Assembly (NCBI GenBank): GCA_903844815.1
Contig: CAIMVD010000003.1
Span: 1 to 64,000 of the forward strand
DNA length: 64,000 bases
Direction: 5' to 3'
Source: an uncultured Bacteroidota bacterium
GTDB lineage: Bacteria; Bacteroidota; Bacteroidia; Bacteroidales; VadinHA17
Under the pieces are notes generated by a model. It ran no database searches. It was not told the DNA's origin and worked only from the letters and a program-made list of their open reading frames with translations. Positions 6,920 through 14,990 of the stretch are shown here, piece after piece (position 1 is the first letter of the stretch; every line of letters begins with the position of its first letter). The position numbers and the translations under genes were made by a program.

Positions 6920-8596
6920 ATGTCACCGGGAAAAAATGAAGCTAAAACATCTGCAGGAAACAGGATTAGAAAATTCATAGATACGTATCTCAGGTTCCGT
7001 TCTTCAATATACAGCAGGGTAGTATACATCATAACGTTGTCATCAGTAATCCTGTTTGTTTCGTTCGGAGTAATCTTCAAGTCAGTTTACGAGCAGAATC
7101 TAAACACTGTCATTCGTCAGAACGGAAATAATATCGGCTCAATTGTTGAAGGATCATTATATCATTCAATGCTGGCTAATGATAAGAGCACACTTCAGAG
7201 TACGCTCGACGTCATCAATACTATGTCGGGAATAGATGATGTCAATATGTATGATTCCAACGACAGCCTTGTTTATACATCATTTACCGGTGATATGGAA
7301 CAGCACAGCAATCCTGATTGCCTCAGCTGTCACAGGAATATCAGTGAAATGTTTCCCCTGAAGGAAAAATCGTACCGTATTATGGAGGTAAAAACAGAAT
7401 GCAGTATGGACAGCAATGATAATACTCACCGGCATTTGCTTATCAGGTCTCCCATTCTGAATGAAAAATCGTGCTATACAAGTTCGTGCCATGCACACCA
7501 GGCAAGCGATGTTGTGCTTGGTTCATTAGTAATAAAGATGCCCCTTGCTGATCTTGATGCTGCTGTGAAGAAATCATCGGCCAAATACTATCTTCTGGCT
7601 GCTCTTATTACACTAGCCCTGATGGCAGTCCTGATCTTATTTACAAGTGAAAAGATCAAAAGACCGTTAAACGAGATTATTAAGGCAAGTTTAGCCGTTT
7701 CAGGCGGGGATAAGGATACAAGGCTGGAAATAAAACCTAACCAGCTTAATGATATGCGAATGGTGTCGGTAGCTTTTAATGATATGCTCGATAATCTTCA
7801 GTCGGCAAACCTGGAACTGCAGAACTGGTCAAAACAGCTCGAATATAAGGTACAGAAGAAGTCGGAAGAGCTGGGTGCTGCTCAAAATGAACTTATCCAC
7901 ATTGAGAGAATAGCTTCGCTCGGGAAGTTATCATCATCCGTTGCTCATGAGATCAATAATCCTCTTTCGGGAATCCTTGTTTATACAAAACTGATTCACA
8001 AGCAGTTAAGTAATCCTGATATGGATGCAGCCAAGAAGGAGACTGTGCTTAAGCATCTGAAGCTTATCGAGAACGAAACCAAGAGGTGCGGCGATATAGT
8101 TAAAGGATTACTCGATTTTTCCAGAAAAGATCAGGAAAACTTTGAATCAAAGCATCTGCATAAAATTCTTCAGGAGACCTATGAACTTATGACCCATTCG
8201 GTCAAAATAGCCAATATCAGCTTCCTTTCGGACCTTTCAGCCCAGGATGATCTTATTTTCTGCAGCCCTAACCAGATAAAACAGGCTTGCGTTGCATTAA
8301 TTGTGAATGCATCTGAAGCAGTCCGGGAGCGTGGAGAAATAACAATTTCAACTAAAAATCCCGATCCGGGGAATGTCAGGATTGATATTACGGATAATGG
8401 GATAGGCATCCAGACCGGAGATATTTCACATATCTTCCAGCCTTTTTTCTCAACCAAGCATGATGCTTCAGGGATCGGTCTGGGACTTGCAATTGTTCAT
8501 GGCATTGTTGAAAGCCACAACGGAAGGATCGATGTAAAATCCGAACCCGGGAAGGGAACAACCATGTCAATTACATTACCTCTAGTAAAGACTTAA
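6920..8596 (+). CDS. Sensor histidine kinase with periplasmic c-type heme motifs
   Basis: Domain order in 558 residues: a first membrane helix (about 35-56, VVYIITLSSVILFVSFGVIF), then a periplasmic sensor of about 165 residues, a second helix (about 224-245) and HAMP. HisKA follows with SSVAHEINNPLSG (His about 343), then HATPase with NASEAV, DITDNGIGI and GIGLGLAIV. The sensor part carries CLSCH (C134-x2-C137-H138) and CYTSSCH (C185-x4-C190-H191), which look like c-type heme attachment sites, one canonical and one with the longer spacing. It would therefore sense redox state or a heme ligand at the periplasmic face. The regulator gene follows after 12 bases. Heme attachment is inferred from motif only. 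Confidence 0.88.
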   Translation: MSPGKNEAKTSAGNRIRKFIDTYLRFRSSIYSRVVYIITLSSVILFVSFGVIFKSVYEQNLNTVIRQNGNNIGSIVEGSLYHSMLANDKSTLQSTLDVINTMSGIDDVNMYDSNDSLVYTSFTGDMEQHSNPDCLSCHRNISEMFPLKEKSYRIMEVKTECSMDSNDNTHRHLLIRSPILNEKSCYTSSCHAHQASDVVLGSLVIKMPLADLDAAVKKSSAKYYLLAALITLALMAVLILFTSEKIKRPLNEIIKASLAVSGGDKDTRLEIKPNQLNDMRMVSVAFNDMLDNLQSANLELQNWSKQLEYKVQKKSEELGAAQNELIHIERIASLGKLSSSVAHEINNPLSGILVYTKLIHKQLSNPDMDAAKKETVLKHLKLIENETKRCGDIVKGLLDFSRKDQENFESKHLHKILQETYELMTHSVKIANISFLSDLSAQDDLIFCSPNQIKQACVALIVNASEAVRERGEITISTKNPDPGNVRIDITDNGIGIQTGDISHIFQPFFSTKHDASGIGLGLAIVHGIVESHNGRIDVKSEPGKGTTMSITLPLVKT

Positions 8597-8608
8597 GAAT
8601 AAGAAACA

Positions 8609-9949
8609 ATGGCAAAAAAGATCTCAATACTGATTGTTGATGATGAAGTATCGGTGAGGGACTCTCTCTACAACTGGTTTATAGAGGACGGGTATCATGT
8701 TGCATGCGCCGAAAATGCCAAGACAGCCTTGTTGATAATTGAAAATGAGGCTTTCGACATTGTTCTTGCGGATATTAAAATGCCTGGTATGGACGGACTG
8801 GAAATGCTCCGGAGGATCAAGCTCCTGAAATCAGATGCAATCGTAATTGTGATGACAGCATTTGCCACTGTCGATACTGCTGTTCAGGCATTGAAAGATG
8901 GAGCATTTGATTATATAACAAAGCCTTTTGACCCTGATGATCTTTCGCACCTTATCCGTAATGCTTCCAGGCAGATCTCCCTTACTGAAGAAAATGAGAA
9001 TCTGAAGCAAAAAGTGGTTTCGCTTGAAAATGTAGCAGACCTTATTGGTAACAGTGAGGTAATGAAGAGGGTTCTGAAGGAGATCGAGAGTGTAGCCCAA
9101 TCTAATTCATCCGTAGTGATAACGGGTGAAAGCGGTACTGGCAAAGAGCTGGTGGCCAGGGCAATACACTCCAATTCGAACAGGCGGTTTTTTCCGCTGG
9201 TAAGTGTTCATTGCGGGGCTTTATCGGAGAGCCTTCTGGAGAGCGAACTGTTCGGTCACGAGAAAGGAGCTTTTACCGGTGCAATGTATAACCGGAAGGG
9301 GCGTTTTGAGATGGCCGATAACGGGACAATTTTCCTCGATGAGATTGCGACAATATCGACCAAGATGCAGATCGATCTTTTGCGGGTTCTGGAGTCCAAG
9401 AGTTTTGTCAGGGTCGGAGGAAATAAGGAGATCTTATCCGACTTCAGGGTAATATGTGCCACAAACAGGGACCTAAAGAGCATGGTTGAAAACGGGTCTT
9501 TCCGTGAGGATCTTTTTTACAGGCTGAACGTTGTCAATATAAATGTACCTCCGTTGCGAGAGCGTACTGAGGATATCCCGCTTCTGGTAGATTATTTTAT
9601 TAAGAAGTACTGTCTCTCAATGAACAGGCCTGCAATTACAATCGAACAGTCAGCCCTTAGCCGGCTTACGGAATTCAGCTTTCCGGGAAATGTCAGGGAA
9701 CTGGAGAATATGATTGAAAGGGCCATAGTGGTTGGCAACGGCAGGAAGATTACCCTTAAGGATCTTCCGCTTGAAAAATCAATGATTAGCAGTTCAATAG
9801 AGAGCCTTGACGACCTTGAAAAAACACATATCAGGAATATCCTGAATAAGTATGCGTGGAATATCTCACGTGCTGCCCGCGCATTGAAAGTTGACAGGGT
9901 GACACTTTATAACAAAATATCGAAATACGGACTGAAACCTTCTGAGTGA
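8609..9949 (+). CDS. NtrC-family sigma54-dependent response regulator
   Basis: The 446 residues comprise a receiver domain (VDDE at 10-13, phospho-acceptor Asp55 in LADIKMPGMDG, KPF near 107) and an AAA+ domain. The latter has Walker A GESGTGKE (about 173), the sigma54-contacting loop GAFTGA (about 220), Walker B IFLDEI and the arginine-finger region FREDLFYRLNV. It ends in a Fis-type helix-turn-helix (WNISRAARALKVDRVTLYNKI). All elements needed for sigma54 activation are intact. It forms a cognate pair with the heme-type kinase directly upstream. Its probable target is the sigma54-like promoter at 2150 with the palindromes at 1980-2085. The stop codon overlaps the GTG start of the archaemetzincin gene. 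Confidence 0.95.
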   Translation: MAKKISILIVDDEVSVRDSLYNWFIEDGYHVACAENAKTALLIIENEAFDIVLADIKMPGMDGLEMLRRIKLLKSDAIVIVMTAFATVDTAVQALKDGAFDYITKPFDPDDLSHLIRNASRQISLTEENENLKQKVVSLENVADLIGNSEVMKRVLKEIESVAQSNSSVVITGESGTGKELVARAIHSNSNRRFFPLVSVHCGALSESLLESELFGHEKGAFTGAMYNRKGRFEMADNGTIFLDEIATISTKMQIDLLRVLESKSFVRVGGNKEILSDFRVICATNRDLKSMVENGSFREDLFYRLNVVNINVPPLRERTEDIPLLVDYFIKKYCLSMNRPAITIEQSALSRLTEFSFPGNVRELENMIERAIVVGNGRKITLKDLPLEKSMISSSIESLDDLEKTHIRNILNKYAWNISRAARALKVDRVTLYNKISKYGLKPSE

Positions 9950-10488
9950 AAAGCCGGCAGAATATCGCACTGATCTCCTTCGGGTACTTTGACAATGGTT
10001 TTCTCAAGGATGTCGCTGAGGCAGTAAAAAACGAATTCTACTGTGAAGTGAGCATGAAGGAGGGCCATCTCGATTTGAGTGAGTTCTATGATCCGGTAAG
10101 GAGGCAATATAATGGCAGCAGACTCTTATGCCATGTGGAGGAAAATTTCGCAACGGACCTGTCAAAAACAATAGGTCTTTTCAGCGTCGATCTTTTTATT
10201 CCCATTCTCACCTACATATTCGGACAGGCCTTCCTTAACGGAAGGTCGGGGATTGCATCGGATTACCGGTTAAGCAACGTACGATACGGAATAACTGCCG
10301 ACGAAAAGCTTTTGCTGGAGCGTTTCAGGAAGGAAGTTATTCATGAACTGGGTCACACATTCGGGTTGATTCACTGTCATGTCCCCACCTGTGTCATGCG
10401 GTCGGGTACCTATGTTGAAGATATTGACCAGAAAGAAGAATCGTTTTGTTCTGCATGTAGGGTTGCACTAAATGCTATTCTGGATTGA
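9946..10488 (+). CDS. Archaemetzincin-like zinc metalloprotease
   Basis: This 180-residue protein has the archaemetzincin signature HELGHTFGLIHC (two helix His plus a third His ligand) followed by HVPTCVM and a later C-x2-C (FCSACR). This fits HExxHxxGxxHCx4CxMx17CxxC, in which the four Cys bind a second zinc. The start is GTG, overlapping the stop of the response-regulator gene (GTGA), so it is translationally coupled. Another start would lose conserved N-terminal sequence. The family is common in archaea and vertebrates and sporadic in bacteria; physiological substrates are mostly unknown. No signal peptide is visible, so it is cytoplasmic. Co-transcription with a sigma54 regulator is unusual. 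Confidence 0.88.
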   Translation: MKSRQNIALISFGYFDNGFLKDVAEAVKNEFYCEVSMKEGHLDLSEFYDPVRRQYNGSRLLCHVEENFATDLSKTIGLFSVDLFIPILTYIFGQAFLNGRSGIASDYRLSNVRYGITADEKLLLERFRKEVIHELGHTFGLIHCHVPTCVMRSGTYVEDIDQKEESFCSACRVALNAILD

Positions 10489-10574
10489 ATTTTCTGTCAT
10501 CTGCCGGTTTTTATTTGTGTACTCATCATTTTTTACTATTTTTATCTTTTATTAATTTTCCAGATCTCTTTTAC

Positions 10575-11690
10575 ATGGATTTAACGCGGCGAATTCGCGA
10601 TAAAATGATGAAAGAACGCCTCATGTTTGTATACAGAGGCGTTGTGACTAATGAGAATTCCGTAGCTCTCCTGGTACTCCTTGAAAAAGAGATGGAGAAT
10701 TCAGAATTCGGGTTTCTTGGAAGGAAAAGACTCTTTATGTTTGTTCTCGAAAGCCTTCAGAATGTTACACGTCATAGTACCAAGAACAAACATGCCGGCA
10801 TGTCGATGGTTGTCTACTCGAAGGCTGACAATGGCTATACGGTTACTACCGGCAATGTGCTTCAAACTACAGCTGTTGAAGAATTGAAATCAAGACTTAA
10901 GGAAATTAATTGTCTGGAACCGGAGGAGATCAGGAGTGTGTACAGGAAAATGCTCAGTTCTGCAGAGTTCAGCAATAAAGGAGGAGCCGGCCTTGGATTG
11001 ATTGAAATGGCTAAGAAAACGGGGAATAAGCTGGATTATGATTTTGTTCCCCTCAAAGATGACCTGTCTTATTTTATTCTTTCAAAGACAATAGATTCAG
11101 GGGGAGTAGGACTGCATTTCAAAAGAGATGAGCAATCATTTCACGGGAAGGCTGTTTCGCAGCTTGAACGCATAATGGCTGATAATAATGTTTACCTTCT
11201 CTGGCTTGGGCATATATCACCAGATGTGGGCAAAGAAGTGCTATCGTTCAACGAAACAAAACTGTCGGAGGAAGATATCAATTCGATGATGCGGAAACGG
11301 GTATTCAGCATCCTTGTAGAAATCCTTGAGAATGTTCTAAAATACAGTCCGGGAAAGGAAGCTGAAGAAAAGTACGGAATGCCGGTGATTATGATAAGGA
11401 TGTTCGATAAAGCTTTTTATCTTACTACAGGAAACCTCATACTTAACTCCGACGTCGGGGCGCTCAGACAAAAGCTTGATTTAATAAATAATTATGATAA
11501 GACGGAACTGAAGGACCTTTTTATTAAATCGCTCTCCTCTCAGGACCTTAAATCTGATAGCACCGGTAATATGGGTTTAATTGATATGGCCAGGAAATCG
11601 GGAAGCAAACTGGAGTATAAATTTGAAGAGCTAAACGATCCTTATTCCTATTATACCTTAACAGTTAAGGTTGATCAGAAAATTAACTAA
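10575..11690 (+). CDS. Tandem SiaB/GHKL-like (DUF6272-type) regulatory protein
   Basis: The ORF track opens at a TTG at 10485, but its first 30 residues are hydrophobic and overlap the previous gene. ATG at 10575 (MDLTRRIRDKMMKERLMF) is a better start and gives 371 residues. Two similar halves are visible. Each has an N-box-like helix (RLFMFVLESLQNVTRHS; RVFSILVEILENVLKYS), a TTGN strand, and a glycine box (GGAGLGLIEMAKKTG; TGNMGLIDMARKSG). This is the SiaB/DUF6272 fold, related to GHKL ATPases and anti-sigma kinases, present here twice in one chain. Single-domain SiaB proteins are about 180 residues. A partner-switch or kinase role is an inference from the family. Confidence 0.75.
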   Translation: MDLTRRIRDKMMKERLMFVYRGVVTNENSVALLVLLEKEMENSEFGFLGRKRLFMFVLESLQNVTRHSTKNKHAGMSMVVYSKADNGYTVTTGNVLQTTAVEELKSRLKEINCLEPEEIRSVYRKMLSSAEFSNKGGAGLGLIEMAKKTGNKLDYDFVPLKDDLSYFILSKTIDSGGVGLHFKRDEQSFHGKAVSQLERIMADNNVYLLWLGHISPDVGKEVLSFNETKLSEEDINSMMRKRVFSILVEILENVLKYSPGKEAEEKYGMPVIMIRMFDKAFYLTTGNLILNSDVGALRQKLDLINNYDKTELKDLFIKSLSSQDLKSDSTGNMGLIDMARKSGSKLEYKFEELNDPYSYYTLTVKVDQKIN

Positions 11691-12433
11691 TCAAACATTT
11701 TAAAGTTCAGAACGGAGCCGTCCCATTCCGCATAGCTTCCGTGTTTTATCCAGTCGCCAAGAAATACCACTTCAGAGGTCTCCTTAAGAACATATTTCAT
11801 AGCCAGATGGCGATGGCCAAAAATAAAGAAATCAATGTTTTCCTTAGTAAGAATAGTTTTTGCGTATCTGAGAAGATCTTCCTTTTCCTCTCCGAAGAAC
11901 TGTAGCTCAAGTCCTTTTCCAAGCCTCGAACTAAGCGACCACATATGTCCTATCCCAACACCAATCGAAGGATGCAGTGAGGAGTACATCGCCCTGAGGG
12001 TTTTATTCCGGAAGATAGCGAGGAGGATCTTATAAGCCTTTTCTTTTGTTCCCAACCCTTCGCCATGTGCGAGGTGGAAGTTTTTACCGTCGAAGACAGT
12101 AGTGAGGGGCGAAGTATGGATAATCATGCCACATTCCGAAGAGAAATAATCGCGGACCCACATATCGTGATTGCCCGTAAAGAAATGAACGGGCACGCCT
12201 GAATCGGTAATCTCTGAAACTGTGCCAAGAAACCTGGTATAGCCGCGTGGCACAACAAGCCTGTATTCCCACCAGAAATCAAAGATATCCCCGAGAAGGT
12301 AGATTTCCTTTGCATCACCGGCAACTGACTTAAGCCACCTGACAACTTTTTTTTCTCTTTCAAGTGGAGCAGTACCTGTATTCAGTCCAAGATGAAAATC
12401 TGACGCAAAATATATTTTACCAGTTTCTTTCAC
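11687..12433 (-). CDS. lpxH: UDP-2,3-diacylglucosamine hydrolase-like metallophosphoesterase
   Basis: The 248-residue protein has the calcineurin-like metal motifs of LpxH: SDFHLG (about 11-16), LLGDIFDFWWE, FTGNHDMW and FGHRH. The FDFWWEY segment is typical of Bacteroidota LpxH/LpxH2 proteins. Family reaction: hydrolysis of UDP-2,3-diacylglucosamine to lipid X and UMP in lipid A synthesis, at the inner membrane surface. Its 3' end overlaps the tandem SiaB-like gene by 4 bases in convergent orientation. It is probably co-transcribed with the thioredoxin-like lipoprotein gene upstream (10-base gap). A related metallophosphoesterase with another substrate cannot be fully excluded. Confidence 0.85.
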   Translation of the reverse strand: MKETGKIYFASDFHLGLNTGTAPLEREKKVVRWLKSVAGDAKEIYLLGDIFDFWWEYRLVVPRGYTRFLGTVSEITDSGVPVHFFTGNHDMWVRDYFSSECGMIIHTSPLTTVFDGKNFHLAHGEGLGTKEKAYKILLAIFRNKTLRAMYSSLHPSIGVGIGHMWSLSSRLGKGLELQFFGEEKEDLLRYAKTILTKENIDFFIFGHRHLAMKYVLKETSEVVFLGDWIKHGSYAEWDGSVLNFKMFD

Positions 12434-12443
12434 AAGTATCCGA

Positions 12444-13604
12444 TTAGTTATTGAACAGTTGATCGAGTTTCAACTTGAGTGCCCTTCCATGCAGATTAGT
12501 GGCAACAATGGTTCCCTCCTTATCGAACAGGTAATTTGAAGGAAGGCTCTTGACGTTGAAAAGTATGGCATTCTTCGGATCACGGGGATCGTCCTCGCGT
12601 GTACTTATCCAGGGCAACTCATCAAACTTTACAGCCTGTCTCCATTCTGCCTCATTCTGGTCAAGATTGATCTGGTAGATCTCAAATCCCTTCTTGCTAT
12701 AGAGTTTATAAAATTCCCTTAGTTGCAGGTTTTCCTGAACGCAATCGCTTGACTTTACCGACCAGAATGTCAGCAAAACATATTTACCCCTAAGCGATGA
12801 GAGTGCGGTTTTTTTCCCTGAAACATCGCTGAGGTAAGGATCAAGTTTGGTTTGGGGCAGGTCTTTTGTCATCTGTTCCAGCTGACTCATATACATCTGG
12901 TTCATCTCCTTCTCAAAATCACGCGCAAGTGCCTGAACATGTTTCGAACCGGGATACCGGTTTGTAAGTGTGTCGGTGACGATTTTAAGATACTGCAGAT
13001 CACGCGGTTCATAGAGGACATATGTTTCGGAATTAATCCTCTGATAAAGGGCTTTTATTGAAGCCATTGAGCTTAAATTCTTGATTATGAACTCGATATT
13101 GTATTTACGCTGTTTGTCGATAAGCATTTTGTATTCAGATTCCAGCATCGGACCTTTTGCTTCGAATCCGGGCTCCTTCGATAATTTCTGGTATACAGTA
13201 CTTAAAGAATCGAGTTGTCTTTTGGTATCGTTAAGTTTGTTGTCGAGGTTGCGTACCTTCATCGAACCTTCAGAACCTGTCACAGAGTAGTTTTCGAACA
13301 GGGTTTTCCCTTTGGATGTGAGCCTTATCTTTTCACCGGGTTCAGCAAGAAGTGTTATGAAATTGTCTTTTGAAAATCCGAGCTGGTAAAAATCGGGCTC
13401 TGATGTTTTTATTCTGAAACTGAACTTCCCCGAGTTACTGACTTTCGAAGAATCAATAAGAATGGGTTTGTCAACTTCAACCCTGTGGATGTAAACATAT
13501 TTTTTCTTTTCGCCATTAACGTTTCCGTCAATTTTGAAGGAGCTTTTGTCTTTACATCCAGTAAAAAAAACTATAAGGCACAGCAGAAATATTATACGTT
13601 TCAT
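12444..13604 (-). CDS. DUF4369/thioredoxin-fold lipoprotein with degenerate active site
   Basis: This 386-residue lipoprotein (leader ending FFTGC, Cys about 17) has an N-terminal DUF4369-like beta domain (about 20-120), a helical linker, and a C-terminal TlpA/AhpC-TSA-like thioredoxin domain. The domain keeps LRGKYVLLTFWS and the cis-Pro region SLPSNYLFDKEG. The catalytic CxxC is broken: where the upstream paralogue has WASWCTPC, this protein has WSVKSSDC, losing the first Cys. Classical disulfide exchange is therefore unlikely; a binding or chaperone role, or one-Cys chemistry, is possible. It lies 40 bases downstream of its intact paralogue, so they are probably a tandem duplication in one operon. 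Confidence 0.82.
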   Translation of the reverse strand: MKRIIFLLCLIVFFTGCKDKSSFKIDGNVNGEKKKYVYIHRVEVDKPILIDSSKVSNSGKFSFRIKTSEPDFYQLGFSKDNFITLLAEPGEKIRLTSKGKTLFENYSVTGSEGSMKVRNLDNKLNDTKRQLDSLSTVYQKLSKEPGFEAKGPMLESEYKMLIDKQRKYNIEFIIKNLSSMASIKALYQRINSETYVLYEPRDLQYLKIVTDTLTNRYPGSKHVQALARDFEKEMNQMYMSQLEQMTKDLPQTKLDPYLSDVSGKKTALSSLRGKYVLLTFWSVKSSDCVQENLQLREFYKLYSKKGFEIYQINLDQNEAEWRQAVKFDELPWISTREDDPRDPKNAILFNVKSLPSNYLFDKEGTIVATNLHGRALKLKLDQLFNN

Positions 13605-13644
13605 TAATTATCAGTTTTCCGTTTTTAATTAATATTGGTTTTAC

Positions 13645-14808
13645 CTATTTGAAGAGTTCCGCAAGCTTTTTTTCAAGGGCATTTCCGCGAAGGTTCGATG
13701 CTATGATCCTTCCTTCCCTGTCGAGAAGAAAATTGGTAGGAATTGATTCGATTTTATACAATGGAACCACTGAAGAGTTCCAGAATTTGACATCACTTAC
13801 ATGGATCCACCGGCCAAGTTTGTCATACTCAATTCCCTTGATCCAGGCGTCTTTTGTTTTATCGAGCGAGACCTGGTAAATCTGAAATCCTTTCCTGTGA
13901 TAAAGGTCATACGCTTTGACAAGGTTTGGACTTTCCAGCCTGCAGGGAGTGCACCACGAAGCCCAGAAATCGAGCAGTACAATCGAACCACGTGTTGAAG
14001 AGAGCTTTATTGTATCACCCTTGGGTGTTGGAAGTGCTATCTCGGGAACAGTGGCTCCGCCTTCCTGAACAGGTTCAGGAAGTGGCTTGCCGGTCACGGT
14101 GGCAACAAGTTCTTTTACCTGTTCGTGCAAAGCAGACACAGGTTCATAATCGGGATAATTATGCGAAAGGGAAGAATCTACTTTAATGAAGTACCTGAGG
14201 TCTTTCGAAGGGTTTAAGACATAAACGTTCGGAGCTACCTGCTGATAGAGGGCAACAAGGCTGACAAGCGATGAGAGGTTACTGTCGATATAGTTTTTTG
14301 TATATGTGTTGATTTCATTCAGGTAGATATGGGCAAGGCTGTCGAGCGATTCCATCAGTGCGGGTATTTTAGTACTGTCAGTATTCTGCGCAAATATTCT
14401 GTTAAGCCCATTCATCTTATTCACTGTTCGCCTGAGAGATTTGTTGTACTCAGCCATTTTCTCTGTACCTGCAGAGCCTGTAACTGAATTCGGATAATTA
14501 AGCGAATCGTGATTAGCGTCAATTTTGACTCTTTCACCCGGCTCCACAAGCATGGTCAGGAAGTTATTCTCATTGAACCTGAGAAGGTAAAAGGCTGGGT
14601 TTTTGATTTCTTTGCTGAAACTGAATGCCCCGGCTTCCGAAACTTTCACCGAATCGATTGTCGCAAGGTTATTTGCCTTAAGCTCATCGAGAAAGATAAA
14701 TTCCCCTGCATTGGGGTTTGAAAGTGTACCGGTAATCTGTACCGAATTATTCCGGCAGCCAGCAACGGTAAGAAGGGAAATGAGATATACGAATAACTTA
14801 TTGTACAT
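13645..14808 (-). CDS. DUF4369/TlpA-like thiol-disulfide oxidoreductase lipoprotein
   Basis: This 387-residue lipoprotein has a leader MYNKLFVYLISLLTVAGC, an N-terminal DUF4369-like domain, a helical middle part and a C-terminal thioredoxin domain. The domain has an intact WASWCTPC active site and the cis-Pro segment SIPTNFLLDREG. Such Bacteroidota proteins act in the periplasm, tethered by lipid, and reduce or isomerise disulfides, for example in cytochrome c maturation. The specific partner is unknown. Whether the heme-type kinase at 6920 depends on it is speculation. It is the first gene of a minus-strand group with its degenerate paralogue and lpxH, and has a good TAnnTTTG promoter element just upstream. 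Confidence 0.87.
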   Translation of the reverse strand: MYNKLFVYLISLLTVAGCRNNSVQITGTLSNPNAGEFIFLDELKANNLATIDSVKVSEAGAFSFSKEIKNPAFYLLRFNENNFLTMLVEPGERVKIDANHDSLNYPNSVTGSAGTEKMAEYNKSLRRTVNKMNGLNRIFAQNTDSTKIPALMESLDSLAHIYLNEINTYTKNYIDSNLSSLVSLVALYQQVAPNVYVLNPSKDLRYFIKVDSSLSHNYPDYEPVSALHEQVKELVATVTGKPLPEPVQEGGATVPEIALPTPKGDTIKLSSTRGSIVLLDFWASWCTPCRLESPNLVKAYDLYHRKGFQIYQVSLDKTKDAWIKGIEYDKLGRWIHVSDVKFWNSSVVPLYKIESIPTNFLLDREGRIIASNLRGNALEKKLAELFK

Positions 14809-14851
14809 GAAAAGACCTTTTTATTACTACTTTTTTTAAAATTATGACCTG

Positions 14852-14880
14852 CAAAGTTATTCTTTTTTTAATCCGTCAAT
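14852..14880 (-). promoter_or_regulatory. Bacteroidota-type promoter for the thioredoxin lipoprotein operon
   Basis: On the minus strand the -7 box TAACTTTG (14852-14859) matches TAnnTTTG exactly, and ATTG (14877-14880) lies 17 bases upstream as an approximate -33 element. The start codon is about 44 bases beyond the box. Confidence 0.5.
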
Positions 14881-14990
14881 ACTTTTAAGGAATTTATTAC
14901 CTTTCTTTGTAAAATATGAATCAGGTTGTTGAGATTGATAAATTATTTATCTTTAAAACGCCTTTTTGTTTAAGACAAACAGTAATTTAT

